DNA of 64,000 bases from Thalassotalea sp. LPB0316 (GTDB lineage Bacteria; Pseudomonadota; Gammaproteobacteria; Enterobacterales; Alteromonadaceae): assembly GCF_014898095.1 (NCBI RefSeq), contig NZ_CP062946.1:992001-1056000 (forward strand), given 5' to 3'. The notes under the pieces were generated by a model. That model ran no database searches. It was not told the DNA's origin and saw nothing but the letters and a program-made list of their open reading frames with translations. The first letter of the stretch is position 1. Each line of letters opens with the position of its first letter. Positions 28,186 through 37,711 of this stretch are shown here, piece after piece. Both the position numbers and the translations under genes were made by a program.

Positions 28186-30183
28186 TTAACGTTGCTGAAA
28201 AGCTATAACGTTTGATGAAAAGCTAGACACTGCTTTCAGTTTGGCTTCGGTTTCTTCAAGTCGTTTTTCCTCCGACTCTTTGAACGCCTGAAGGTCACTA
28301 GCTTTTGTTTCACTTTGAGCGGTTTTCTCGCTGTCTTTGGGTTGATAACCTAAAGGCGCATCCATCAACAGCTGTTTAATTTTACTAATGTCCTCTTCTT
28401 CCATGGCTTCGGTTAAGCGTAAAAGAATACGAGAAACTTCCATCCAGCTAATTGATTGCTCATTAGCTGTTAAGATCCGTTGGTGGTAGGTTTCTTGAGC
28501 ATTGTCGTCAATCAATAACTCTTCATAAAGCTTTTCACCAGGACGCAGGCCAGAGAATTTTATCTCGATTTCACCTTCTGGATTGTCTTTGTCCTTAATC
28601 GTTAAGCCCATCAAATGGGTCATTTTGTAGGCCAAATCAACAATTTTTACTGGTTCACCCATATCGAGCAGAAATACATCACCACCTTTACCCATAGCGC
28701 CAGCTTGGATGACTAATTGTGCAGCTTCTGGAATGGTCATGAAGTATCGAATAATGTCTGGGTGGGTAACTGTGATAGGCCCACCAGCGCGTATTTGTTT
28801 CTTAAACAGTGGTACCACTGAACCGGAGGAACCAAGCACGTTGCCAAAACGCACCATAACAAATCGGGTATTGTGATCGCGTTTTGCCAAACCTTGCAAG
28901 ACTAATTCGGCCATACGTTTGGTTGCACCCATAACATTCGTTGGCCTAACGGCTTTGTCCGTAGAAATTAAAACAAACGTTTCCACCTCGCAAAAAACAG
29001 CAGCTTGGGCTATTTCATAAGTGCCCAAAATATTATTAGTGATACCAGCGATAACGTTGTTTTCAACCATAGGTACGTGCTTATAGGCGGCTGCGTGATA
29101 TATCGTTTGTACCTGATGATGGTTAAAGATACGCGTCATCAACATACCATTTTGGACATTACCAATAAGTGGCACGAGTGGTATATTGATTGATTGCTCT
29201 ACGAGATACTCGGTAAGCTCTTGGTTTATTTCATATAAAAATGCTTCACTAACATCAAGCAAGATGAGTTTAGCAGGTTTTTGGCCAATAATTTGTCGAC
29301 AAAGCTCTTTACCAATTGAGCCGCCAGCTCCTGATACCATGACCACTTTTTGGTAAATGTTTTCAGCTAACAACTCTGGGATTGGCGTGACCGTTTCTCG
29401 GCCAAGTAACTCATCGACACTAACCTCGCGTAATTCATCAATTTTGCGCTTGCCAGAAACGATCTCTTGCATGCTTGGAATAGTTAATAACTCTAAAGCG
29501 TATGGCTCAAGTGTCGCAATAATGTCGTGAACCCGAGAAGGTTCGACATTACTCAATGCAAGTAAAACTTTAAACTGGCCATGCTTTTTGATTAGTTTAT
29601 TAAGTTTATCTGGTGAATAGGTTTTTAAGCCATTAAGAGAGCGACCGTGAAAGCGACTTTTTTGATCGATAAAAGCAAGCGGCTGATATTTTTTCCCCTG
29701 AATTAATGTTTCAGCCAGTTGGCGACCGGTTGAAGTTGCGCCATAAATAACAACACCTTCGCGTTCTTCTAACCATTTTTTTTCCGCAGCTAAACCAACT
29801 AAAGCACGAGCGCCAGCAATCAGTAGGAAAGATAACACGAAGAATGTTATCGGTACTGAACGCGGTACAAAGGCATCAAAAATGAAACCGGTTGAAAAGA
29901 AAACAACGGTTGTGAACAATAGTAAAAAAAGTAACTGTACTGTGTTTTTTGCGTTGAAATAGCGCACGACGGCGCTATATATGCCGGTAAAATAAAACAG
30001 GCCTATAGCGGTTAATGCGGTAACCGAGAAGGTCAGTATCTCGGCACTGGTAAATGTTACTTCGGCAATCCCTAGCCTAATTATATAAGCTGAAAAAAAT
30101 GCTAACGTTAGCGCAAATAAGTCGTAGCTAATCGCCAACGTTAATTTTATTGAGCTTGGAATTAAATCAATTGGTCTTGCCAT
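28186..30183 (-). CDS. Membrane-bound nucleotide-sugar 4,6-dehydratase (WbpM/PglF/CapD type)
   Basis: A 665-residue polysaccharide biosynthesis protein. Four N-terminal transmembrane helices (residues about 15-130) precede a CoA-binding-like Rossmann domain (VVIYGATSTGRQLAETL). A short-chain dehydratase domain with NAD motif VSGAGGSIGKEL follows. The catalytic segment NVMGATKRMAEL has methionine where short dehydratases have tyrosine, as in large WbpM-type enzymes. Expected reaction: UDP-GlcNAc to UDP-4-keto-6-deoxy-GlcNAc, feeding the aminotransferase upstream. The last 50 or so residues are a highly charged coiled-coil tail (SEEKRLEETEAKLK) not needed for the core fold. It is the last gene of the minus-strand arm. 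Confidence 0.92.
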   Translation of the reverse strand: MARPIDLIPSSIKLTLAISYDLFALTLAFFSAYIIRLGIAEVTFTSAEILTFSVTALTAIGLFYFTGIYSAVVRYFNAKNTVQLLFLLLFTTVVFFSTGFIFDAFVPRSVPITFFVLSFLLIAGARALVGLAAEKKWLEEREGVVIYGATSTGRQLAETLIQGKKYQPLAFIDQKSRFHGRSLNGLKTYSPDKLNKLIKKHGQFKVLLALSNVEPSRVHDIIATLEPYALELLTIPSMQEIVSGKRKIDELREVSVDELLGRETVTPIPELLAENIYQKVVMVSGAGGSIGKELCRQIIGQKPAKLILLDVSEAFLYEINQELTEYLVEQSINIPLVPLIGNVQNGMLMTRIFNHHQVQTIYHAAAYKHVPMVENNVIAGITNNILGTYEIAQAAVFCEVETFVLISTDKAVRPTNVMGATKRMAELVLQGLAKRDHNTRFVMVRFGNVLGSSGSVVPLFKKQIRAGGPITVTHPDIIRYFMTIPEAAQLVIQAGAMGKGGDVFLLDMGEPVKIVDLAYKMTHLMGLTIKDKDNPEGEIEIKFSGLRPGEKLYEELLIDDNAQETYHQRILTANEQSISWMEVSRILLRLTEAMEEEDISKIKQLLMDAPLGYQPKDSEKTAQSETKASDLQAFKESEEKRLEETEAKLKAVSSFSSNVIAFQQR

Positions 30184-30284
30184 TACATCCAGCCTCTTAT
30201 TTTTATTTAATTATCGATAAGGCTACTACCTAAAAGCATTGTGACAATGTTTTGTTACAAAGTCATTAACTGATTCGTTTTATC

Positions 30285-31463
30285 TTATAATTTTGTTAAT
30301 TCGGCGCAAATTTTACCGATCGCGTTACAAGTTTTGTCTATTTCTTGCTGTGTTAATGTTGGGTGAACTAAAAACATTAAACTCGTTTCGCCAAGTTTGA
30401 CAGCATTCGGCAATGGTTGCGCTGGGCGGTAGTTTGTATTGTCGAACGCTTTTTCTTTGTAAACTTCTGAGCAACTGCCGCTATAACAAGGAATACCGGC
30501 TTGGTTTAACTTATCGATAATCTGGTCTCGACAAATTCCTTGCGGTAATCGCTCAGGTTTTACTTGGACATAACACTTGTAAAAAGCATGCTCAACATCG
30601 TTTGGGACTTCAGGCACATCGATAAAATCAAACGAACGACAACTCGCAAAAATTTGTTGTGCATAACGGTTTCTTGTTTCGAACCATTGAGGCATGCGCT
30701 TGGTTTGAATGCGGCCAATAGCCGATTGCATTTCAGTTAAGCGCCAATTGGTACCAAAAGATTCGTGTAACCAACGGTAGCCCGGTGGGTGCTCTTTTTC
30801 ATAGACGGCGGCGTACGATTTTCCGTGATCTTTGTACGCCCATGCTTTGCGCCATAACTTTTCGTTGTTTGTCGTTAGCATACCGCCTTCGCCGCCGGTG
30901 GTCATAATTTTGTCTTGGCAAAACGACCAAGCGCCGACATCACCGATTGAGCCAACAGAGCGACCTTTGTATTTGGCACCATGTGCTTGCGCACAATCTT
31001 CAACAACAAAAATATTATGTTGCTTGGCAAGTTCAATAATAGGATCCATATCACACGGCCAACCGGCGAGATGAACACAAACTATAGCTTTTGTTTTTGG
31101 CGTAAGCACCTCACTAATCGTACGGGCACTAATATTTTGGCTATCAAGCTCAACATCAGCAAAAACTGGCGTTGCACCGGCATTGATAATTGAACTGACA
31201 GAGGCAATAAAAGTTCGCGAGGTTACTATCACTTCATCGCCCTCGCCAAGTGCTAATGCAGCAAATGCCAGATCCAGAGCTAACGTACCATTGGCCACGG
31301 CAACGGCGTATTTACTGTCGGTATATTCGGCAAATTCTTTTTCGAATTGACGACCTTCTTGGCCAGTCCAGTAGTTGACCTTATTTGAAGCAAGTACAGC
31401 GCTAACCGCATCGATTTCTTCTTGGCTAAAGCTTGGCCATGGAGAGAAAGGAGTATTTAACAT
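30285..31463 (-). CDS. DegT/DnrJ/EryC1 sugar aminotransferase (PglE-like)
   Basis: A PLP-dependent aminotransferase of 392 residues. The PLP lysine is Lys185 in SFCQDKIMTTGGEGGM, with VVEDCAQAHGA and ANGTLALDLA as further family signatures. Beside a WbpM/PglF-type dehydratase and a PglC-like transferase it most likely aminates the 4-keto sugar to UDP-4-amino-4,6-dideoxy-GlcNAc. A perosamine-type or other keto-sugar substrate is possible. It stands between the initiating transferase (24 bases upstream) and the dehydratase (about 100 bases downstream). Confidence 0.9.
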   Translation of the reverse strand: MLNTPFSPWPSFSQEEIDAVSAVLASNKVNYWTGQEGRQFEKEFAEYTDSKYAVAVANGTLALDLAFAALALGEGDEVIVTSRTFIASVSSIINAGATPVFADVELDSQNISARTISEVLTPKTKAIVCVHLAGWPCDMDPIIELAKQHNIFVVEDCAQAHGAKYKGRSVGSIGDVGAWSFCQDKIMTTGGEGGMLTTNNEKLWRKAWAYKDHGKSYAAVYEKEHPPGYRWLHESFGTNWRLTEMQSAIGRIQTKRMPQWFETRNRYAQQIFASCRSFDFIDVPEVPNDVEHAFYKCYVQVKPERLPQGICRDQIIDKLNQAGIPCYSGSCSEVYKEKAFDNTNYRPAQPLPNAVKLGETSLMFLVHPTLTQQEIDKTCNAIGKICAELTKL

Positions 31464-31487
31464 AATGGATAACTCTTAGAACATCAT

Positions 31488-32096
31488 TTATTGAGGTTGT
31501 GAACCGGTAAATTTTGGCATGGTCACTTCGCCCTGAGCGCTGATCCCTTCTTTAATAAAGACCTTTTTAACGGTTAAAAACAGTATTTTTATATCAAGCC
31601 ATAACGACATATTTTCTACATACCAAACGTCGTATTCGAACTTTTCTTCCCAAGTTAAGGTGTTGCGGCCATTGACTTGCGCCCAACCGGTAATGCCTGG
31701 CTTGACATCGTGACGCTTAGCTTGGCGTTCGTTGTAAAGTGGCAGGTACTCAACTAATAACGGACGGGGGCCGACTAAGCTCATATTACCTTTAAGTACA
31801 TTCCACAGACCAGGTAATTCATCGGCGCTTGAATTGCGCAATTTATGGCTAAATGGGGTCATACGCTGTTCATCAGGTAATGGATTGCCCTGTGCATCGG
31901 TTGCATTTTTCATACTGCGAAACTTGTACATATTAAAGACTTTTCCATTAAGCCCTGGTCTAGGTTGAGTAAAAATTACGGGGCTGCCTAGGTTGCGCTT
32001 CACTTTTATATAAACAATGAGGAAAACTGGAGAAAGTAAGGTTAATGCACTAGCTGAAATGATGATATCAAGCAGGCGCTTAAACAATGGATACAT
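31488..32096 (-). CDS. Initiating sugar phosphate transferase (PglC/WbaP-family)
   Basis: A small monotopic phosphoglycosyl transferase (202 residues) that transfers a sugar-1-phosphate to undecaprenyl phosphate at the inner membrane, starting glycan assembly. An N-terminal re-entrant hydrophobic helix (LLDIIISASALTLLSPVFLIVYI) is followed by FTQPRPGLNGKVF, MYKFRSM, the catalytic region DELPGLWNVLKGNMSLVGPR and GITGWAQVNGRN. The short size without extra transmembrane domains is the PglC type, suggesting an amino-acetamido sugar substrate. It is the first gene of the minus-strand arm, divergent from the acetyltransferase. Confidence 0.93.
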   Translation of the reverse strand: MYPLFKRLLDIIISASALTLLSPVFLIVYIKVKRNLGSPVIFTQPRPGLNGKVFNMYKFRSMKNATDAQGNPLPDEQRMTPFSHKLRNSSADELPGLWNVLKGNMSLVGPRPLLVEYLPLYNERQAKRHDVKPGITGWAQVNGRNTLTWEEKFEYDVWYVENMSLWLDIKILFLTVKKVFIKEGISAQGEVTMPKFTGSQPQ

Positions 32097-32224
32097 GATT
32101 TACTCTTTTTATTGTTATATCGATTTTCATCGGTTGTTCGCTTGTTTTACATCGTTTTTACTTTATTTTCCAGCATAACCAGAGTAAATTGGCTAAACAA
32201 TAATAAAAAGCTTCTCGATTCAAC
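32097..32224. promoter_or_regulatory. Divergent promoter region of the glycan locus
   Basis: A 128-base AT-rich gap separates the two oppositely transcribed arms, so promoters for both should lie here. I saw no JUMPstart/ops element and cannot place the promoter hexamers with confidence. Confidence 0.4.
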
Positions 32225-32662
32225 ATGCATGCTGTAGTTCGTTGGTATTACCTTTCTCGTCGCCTTTATTTAAAGGGCGTTCCATTATTACCAGTCATTA
32301 TTTGGAAACTTATCCGCATTATTTTTGCCTGTGATGTTAAATACACCGCCAAGATAGGTGAAAACGTTGGCTTTTTTCACAATGGTTTAGGCGTGGTAAT
32401 TCACAAAAATGCAGAAATCGGTGACGGTAGTGTTATTTATCAAAATGTCACTATTGGCGGTAATGGTAAATCTGGTGATGAAAATGGCGCGCCCATCATT
32501 GGCAGAAATGTCTTTATCGGCGCAGGTGCAGTTATTCTTGGCCCTATAAAGGTTGGCGATGGTGCAAAAATAGGTGCTAACTCAGTGGTCTTACAGGATG
32601 TACCCGCAGGTACTACGGTGGTTGGTATACCAGCCAAAGTGGTAAAAAAGCATGACGAATAA
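32225..32662 (+). CDS. Left-handed beta-helix O/N-acetyltransferase (serine acetyltransferase-like)
   Basis: A 145-residue hexapeptide-repeat acyltransferase. Imperfect repeats (IGENVGFFHNGLGVVIH, IGDGSVIYQNVTIGGNG, IGRNVFIGAGAVILG, VGDGAKIGANSVVLQDV) resemble the catalytic C-terminal half of CysE and end in GIPAKVVKK. It lacks the CysE helical domain, so it is more likely a glycan acetyltransferase, perhaps acting as PglD does on the amino sugar or O-acetylating the repeat unit. No strong ribosome-binding site is visible before the ATG. It overlaps the next gene by 11 bases. Confidence 0.85.
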   Translation: MHAVVRWYYLSRRLYLKGVPLLPVIIWKLIRIIFACDVKYTAKIGENVGFFHNGLGVVIHKNAEIGDGSVIYQNVTIGGNGKSGDENGAPIIGRNVFIGAGAVILGPIKVGDGAKIGANSVVLQDVPAGTTVVGIPAKVVKKHDE

Positions 32663-33776
32663 TCAACCAACAAAGCCAAAGCGCGTCCTTCATATCCTCG
32701 TTACGTTGAATTTGGGAGGAGCAGAGAGTCGCGTGATGGACTTGTTTCGAAATCAAGACCCCGCACTATTGATTCATGATTTTGCTATCATGACGCCTGA
32801 AAAATGTTACTACAGCGATGAAGTGGCAAAAGCGAATGGTGTAGTACATGTAGTTCGCAACCCAAGAGAGAGCTTGTTTGGCCATATAATAGATTTATAT
32901 CGAGTTTTTACGACGCAGCCTCAGTACAATGCGGTGCATGCTCATACATCATTTCACGCGGGATTATGTTTGCTGTTGGCTAAAATAGCAGGGATAAAAG
33001 CGCGTATCAGCCATGCCCGAAATACCAGTACTAGCACGCCTTCTATATTTGTTAAAGCTATGCTTCTACTTGGGCGAAGTTTGATCAGATATAGCTCGAC
33101 TCATCGATATGCGATATCCAATGATGCTGGCAATTATCTCTATGGCAAGACTAACTTTGAAGTTATTCCCAATGCATTCAATTATCAGTTGATAAAGCAT
33201 AAATCTGAAACAACAGATAGCGAAAAAGCAGCGCTAGGCATTCCACAAGCCCTTAATATTGTTGCTGTAGCTCGTTTTTATCCTGTGAAAAATCACGCGT
33301 TTATGCTGAAAGTTGTTGATGAATTAAAAAAAGTAAGAAGTGATGTGGTTCTTCATTTGATCGGCGACGGGGAGTTAAAGGAAGAAATTAGTAGAGCAGC
33401 GAATAAGCTTGGTCTGTCTCAAAATGTTGTTTTTTGGGGGAGGCGTAATGATGTTTATCAATTACTTCCTTATTTTGATGTGATGTTGATGCCAAGTATT
33501 ACCGAGGGATTAGGGGTTGCGGCTCTTGAAGCGCAAAAAGCAGGCGTTCCTTGTTTAGTCTCAGATGCTTTACCTGTGGAGGCAGACATTAATGCAGGGC
33601 TTTTTTATAAATTATCGATAAATGAACCGCCTAAACTATGGGCTGAACGCTGTTTGTCGCTAATAGAGGTAGCTGTGCCTTCAAAAGAAGGTCTTGACAC
33701 ATTATTTGAGCAAAAAGGTTACTCCTTAAAATATAGTGAAGAAAAATTTTACAAGGCATATTGTTACGATGGCTAA
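32652..33776 (+). CDS. Glycosyltransferase family 4 protein (EpsF-like)
   Basis: A GT-B fold glycosyltransferase of 374 residues, cytoplasmic. The N-terminal domain begins RVLHILVTLNLGGAESRVMDLF, the C-terminal domain has LHLIGDGELKEEI and the donor-binding ExxxxxxxE element in EGLGVAALEAQKAG. It should add one sugar to the lipid-linked repeat unit. It overlaps the acetyltransferase upstream and the next glycosyltransferase downstream. Donor and acceptor cannot be told from sequence. Confidence 0.9.
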   Translation: MTNNQPTKPKRVLHILVTLNLGGAESRVMDLFRNQDPALLIHDFAIMTPEKCYYSDEVAKANGVVHVVRNPRESLFGHIIDLYRVFTTQPQYNAVHAHTSFHAGLCLLLAKIAGIKARISHARNTSTSTPSIFVKAMLLLGRSLIRYSSTHRYAISNDAGNYLYGKTNFEVIPNAFNYQLIKHKSETTDSEKAALGIPQALNIVAVARFYPVKNHAFMLKVVDELKKVRSDVVLHLIGDGELKEEISRAANKLGLSQNVVFWGRRNDVYQLLPYFDVMLMPSITEGLGVAALEAQKAGVPCLVSDALPVEADINAGLFYKLSINEPPKLWAERCLSLIEVAVPSKEGLDTLFEQKGYSLKYSEEKFYKAYCYDG

Positions 33777-34881
33777 AGCGATTCGAGTGCTCCAAGTGAT
33801 TCCTCAGTTAGGTCCAGGTGGTATTTCATCAGTTGTAATGAATTGGCTGAGAGAGTCTAATGAAGAGAGAGTAAAGTTCGACTTTATTTGTTTTAATGAT
33901 GGCCCACTAAGAGCAGAGCTCGAAAAGTCAGGTTCTCAGGTTTTTTGTATTCCAACCTTTAGACAATCACCTAAACAACATATCACTCAAGTACAGGCTA
34001 TTTTTAAGGCTAAGCAAGGTGGTTATGATGTTATTCATGTGCATAATAGTTTTAAAAACTTTGTGATGCTCGGCTTAGCTAAGCGCCACGGTATACCCGT
34101 TAGAGTTTGTCATTCTCATACTTCTGGCCTTGAAAGTACTTGGTTAGCGCCAGTATTTAGTGTGATTAAGCAACTTACTAAAAAATTTAGCAATCAATTT
34201 GTTGCCTGTGGTGATAAGGCTGGCAAGTTCTTGTTTGGTGATGACGATTTTCTGATCCTTAATAACGCGATTAAAGTAGAAAAGTTTTTACCTTCAAAGG
34301 AGAGGCAAGCTGAGATATCTTCTGTTTTAACCAAGTATCATTTGCCTTCTGACAAGCAGTTGATTATTCACGTTGGCCGGTTTAGTGAGGTGAAAAATCA
34401 TCAGTTTTTATTAACCTTGGCCAGTCATGTTAATTTAAATAAAAACATCCACTTTGTTTGTGTAGGCGATGGTCCTTTAAAGCAAGCACTTGCTAACGAC
34501 ATTATTGAAATGCGGCAAACAGAACGCTTTTCGTTATTACCAGCTAATAATGATATTGCGAGCTTATTAAACGCAGCTTCGGCATTTATCATGCCTTCAT
34601 TATTTGAGGGCATATCTGTTGCATTACTCGAGGCTCAAGCGGCAAAGCTGCCTTGTTATATTTCAGATACAATTTCGCTAGAAGCGGATATTGGCCTAGC
34701 GTTAGTCGAGTTTTTACCTTTAGATACGCCTGACGACTGGGTGGAACAACTCAATCACCTGCAACCGTCTTTGCTAGACAACGATACAGTGAAACAAGCC
34801 TTTAATTATAGAAAGTACAGTATAGATACGGTAGTTGAGCAACTGCTGTCTATGTATGAGCAAGGATTGAAGGCAAAGTAA
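33769..34881 (+). CDS. Glycosyltransferase family 4 protein (EpsF-like)
   Basis: A second GT-B glycosyltransferase (370 residues from the chosen start) similar in plan to its neighbour: VLQVIPQLGPGGISSVV at the N-terminus, HVGRFSEVKNH, VCVGDGPLKQAL and EGISVALLEAQAAKLP. I chose the ATG giving MAKAIRVLQ because it fits the family start and overlaps the previous gene by only eight bases; an ATG 33 bases upstream would extend it. The two tandem enzymes look like an old duplication. Substrates unknown. Confidence 0.88.
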   Translation: MAKAIRVLQVIPQLGPGGISSVVMNWLRESNEERVKFDFICFNDGPLRAELEKSGSQVFCIPTFRQSPKQHITQVQAIFKAKQGGYDVIHVHNSFKNFVMLGLAKRHGIPVRVCHSHTSGLESTWLAPVFSVIKQLTKKFSNQFVACGDKAGKFLFGDDDFLILNNAIKVEKFLPSKERQAEISSVLTKYHLPSDKQLIIHVGRFSEVKNHQFLLTLASHVNLNKNIHFVCVGDGPLKQALANDIIEMRQTERFSLLPANNDIASLLNAASAFIMPSLFEGISVALLEAQAAKLPCYISDTISLEADIGLALVEFLPLDTPDDWVEQLNHLQPSLLDNDTVKQAFNYRKYSIDTVVEQLLSMYEQGLKAK

Positions 34882-34884
34882 GTG

Positions 34885-36198
34885 ATGATCAGGCGTTTAC
34901 TGCATTGCCCTGAGTTGATCGTGTGTGGGCTGTTGATCTTGCTATTTGGTATGACTCAAGCTCACGTTTTATTACTTTTAGTTGTACTATTAGGTGTACT
35001 TGTCAGTTTTGCCTTACCATTTTACCGGTCTGTTCAATTGGCATTTTTTCTCATCCCATGTTTAAACGTGTTTGTAGGCTCGCCATATATCTCTATTTCA
35101 TTGGCCACACTAATATATTTGGCGATATTTGCCCGATATATTATGACCCAACTATTTTACACTCAGTATTACATTCCTGGGGTGATTGCGACGATTGTTG
35201 TTGTTGGCTTTGAACTCTCCCATTTGATCAATAACCCTGTGATGTATTCAACACAAACTGTGCGTTGGATGATTCTGTTTGTTTTTGTCGCATTACTGTT
35301 ATTTGATAAGCGTAAATATATTAACTTCGAGCAACTGCGCTTCGTGTTACTGTTGGGGTTTATTACCTCAACGGGCTATGGTTTGTTGAAAGATATTTTT
35401 CATCCCGCTGAATTTTTTCACGCTGATGCTATTGCGCGATTTGCAGGTGGTGCTGGCGATCCCAATAACTTCGGCTTATTGTGTTTGTTGTTAATTTTCT
35501 TTTATTTGCCCAGTGTCCCGAAACAGCCGATTAAAGCAAGCCAGTTGGTCATTGTCGCGGGTTTATTAGGGGCTGGCGCATTGACGGTTTCAAGAAGCTT
35601 TTTTTTGGTGTCGTTTTTTAGCTTGTTTCTCTATTTTTTATTGTATTTTAGAGCTGCATTAGGCGAAATCTTTTTTAGAGCACTATTCGGCTTATCGCTT
35701 GCGATTTTAGCAGGCATATTTGTTTTGCTCTCAGGAGCAATGGAGCATGTCAATTTAGATATAATGTCGCGCTTTGACACTGATAATTTGTCAGACCTAA
35801 CAGGTGCGCGCAGTGATATTGCGAAAGAATATTTTAAAATGTATTTGGCACAAGAGCCTGATTTCATGTTACTTGGAGCCGGAATCAACGGTTATCTTGG
35901 TTATTACAATTATTATTTTGGTGTCGATAAAATATTTGAAGAAGTTGTCGGGCCTCACAATACCTTTTTAGAAATGTTGGTAAGCGTCGGTATAATCGGG
36001 AGTTTTTTGTTTACCTATTTTGTTTATGCTGGCTTTAAAGCCGAGAAAATTCGCACGCAAAATTTTACTTTTTACCGATTATCCTACTTACCTATTATTG
36101 TTTTTCTTTTGTATTGTTTAAGTCTTCAAAATTTAGGTAAATACAGTAGTTACTTTATCGTCATGATGATCATTTACAACACCTACCGGAAAGCGTGA
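34885..36198 (+). CDS. O-antigen polymerase/ligase-like membrane protein (Wzy/WaaL type)
   Basis: A polytopic inner-membrane protein of about 437 residues with ten or more predicted hydrophobic helices. A longer periplasmic loop lies in the second half (MSRFDTDNLSDLTGARSDI, GPHNTFLEMLVSVG). The GARSDI and PHNTFLE segments are typical of the Wzy_C/O-antigen ligase family. In this locus, with a flippase and glycosyltransferases, a Wzy-type polymerase is likely; a ligase is the alternative. A GTG one codon upstream is an equally possible start. Confidence 0.88.
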   Translation: MIRRLLHCPELIVCGLLILLFGMTQAHVLLLLVVLLGVLVSFALPFYRSVQLAFFLIPCLNVFVGSPYISISLATLIYLAIFARYIMTQLFYTQYYIPGVIATIVVVGFELSHLINNPVMYSTQTVRWMILFVFVALLLFDKRKYINFEQLRFVLLLGFITSTGYGLLKDIFHPAEFFHADAIARFAGGAGDPNNFGLLCLLLIFFYLPSVPKQPIKASQLVIVAGLLGAGALTVSRSFFLVSFFSLFLYFLLYFRAALGEIFFRALFGLSLAILAGIFVLLSGAMEHVNLDIMSRFDTDNLSDLTGARSDIAKEYFKMYLAQEPDFMLLGAGINGYLGYYNYYFGVDKIFEEVVGPHNTFLEMLVSVGIIGSFLFTYFVYAGFKAEKIRTQNFTFYRLSYLPIIVFLLYCLSLQNLGKYSSYFIVMMIIYNTYRKA

Positions 36199-36199
36199 C

Positions 36200-37711
36200 A
36201 TGGAAGCCCAACAACAGCGAAAACTTGGCGTCTTACTTGGCTATTTCTCGATAGCTATCCGCAATATCCTAGGCCTACTGCTTATTCCCTTTATTATCCA
36301 CCATGTTGGCGTCGAGCAATACGGTGTTTATAGCTTAGTTTCATCGATCATTTTATATCTGATTATCTTAGAGATGGGCTTAGCTAATACTGCGATTCGC
36401 TTTCTATCAAAATATCAGGCAACAGGAGACTTTACAGGTCAAGCGCGGTTTATCGGCTTGATGTTAATTATTTACTCTGTTGTAACCCTAGTCGCGATGC
36501 TAGTAGGTGGTTTGTTGTATCAGCAATTACCTGCGATATTTTCGCACTCGATGTCGGTTGAAGAGATTAGCCTGTTACAGCAAACTTTTTTAATTTTGAT
36601 GGTTAATATCGCCATCACATTGATGAGTAATACGTTTACCGGAGTGATTACCGCTAAAGAAAAGTTTGTTTTCGAAACGGGTAGCCAGATTGTCTTATTT
36701 TTGCTTCGCTGCACCGTTGTTGTATTGGTACTTTATCGCGGCGGCGATATTGTTGATATCGTGATTATTGATACGCTGATTAATCTGACTCAGTTGATTG
36801 TGCGACTGTTTTTCGTTTTCGGTCGTTTAAAAATTCAGGTGTCGTTCGAAGGTATCAACAAAGATTTGATCAAAGAAGTTTTTGGCTACACCCTGTTTAT
36901 TGGTCTCAATGTGATTGTTAATCAAATTAATTGGCGGGTAGATAACTTTATTATTGGCGTGATGGTCAGTAGTGCTGCAGTTGCGGTATACAATATTGGC
37001 AATCAGCTGATCCTGAGTTTTATTGCTTTTGCCAGCGCAATCTCAAATGTTTTTGTTCCTAAAATTGTCAAAATGGTGACCCTAGATGAGTCACTTAGCC
37101 GAGTGACTGATGAGCTGATACGCATTGCTCGTATGCAAATGATGGTACTAGGCTTTGTTTTGTCAGCTTTTGTTGTTTTTGGACCACTGTTTATCGAGTT
37201 GTTTGTTGGTCAAGACTTTAAGCAAGCTTATTATGTCGCTTTACTGCCAATGCTGCCGTTTATTTTTGTCCTTGCACAAAGTTCTACCAATGCCGTGTTA
37301 CAGGCGATGAATAAACACAAAGTTCGCAGTTTGATTTTGCTTGCAACCGCATTAATGAACATTGTTTTATCAATTATTTTAGTTGACCTTTATGGTCTGC
37401 TAGGCGCAGCACTAGGTACCATGATTACTTTACTGCTTGGCGAGTTGATCGGCGTTGGTATTTATCTATCTCGGGTTATTGGTTTAGAAATGAAGCGTTT
37501 TTACCGCCAAGGTTTTGGTTTTATCATACCAACACTACTTGTGGTAATTGGCTTTGGCTCCTTTGTTGAGAGTTACTTTACCCGTACTTGGTTTGGCTTG
37601 ATCTCTGGGGTGTTTAGCTTATTGGTGGTTTATTTGGCTTTGGTTTTATTAGTCGCAGTAAACTCAACTGAGCGCCGAATTATATTCTCTATTTTTCAGC
37701 GAGTTAAGTGA
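36200..37711 (+). CDS. Lipid-linked oligosaccharide flippase (Wzx/MATE-like)
   Basis: A polytopic membrane protein of 503 residues with 12-14 hydrophobic helices and the family start GVLLGYFSIAIRNILGLLLIPFIIHHVGVEQYGVYSLV. This is the plan of polysaccharide exporters (Wzx, RfbX, MurJ superfamily). It should flip the completed lipid-linked repeat to the periplasm for the neighbouring polymerase. It begins two bases after the previous stop and its stop overlaps the start of the next gene. Confidence 0.9.
   Translation: MEAQQQRKLGVLLGYFSIAIRNILGLLLIPFIIHHVGVEQYGVYSLVSSIILYLIILEMGLANTAIRFLSKYQATGDFTGQARFIGLMLIIYSVVTLVAMLVGGLLYQQLPAIFSHSMSVEEISLLQQTFLILMVNIAITLMSNTFTGVITAKEKFVFETGSQIVLFLLRCTVVVLVLYRGGDIVDIVIIDTLINLTQLIVRLFFVFGRLKIQVSFEGINKDLIKEVFGYTLFIGLNVIVNQINWRVDNFIIGVMVSSAAVAVYNIGNQLILSFIAFASAISNVFVPKIVKMVTLDESLSRVTDELIRIARMQMMVLGFVLSAFVVFGPLFIELFVGQDFKQAYYVALLPMLPFIFVLAQSSTNAVLQAMNKHKVRSLILLATALMNIVLSIILVDLYGLLGAALGTMITLLLGELIGVGIYLSRVIGLEMKRFYRQGFGFIIPTLLVVIGFGSFVESYFTRTWFGLISGVFSLLVVYLALVLLVAVNSTERRIIFSIFQRVK

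Noticed and set aside
32225..32662. Serine acetyltransferase CysE
   Set aside because: The hexapeptide part is CysE-like but the N-terminal helical domain is missing and the gene lies in a glycan operon.
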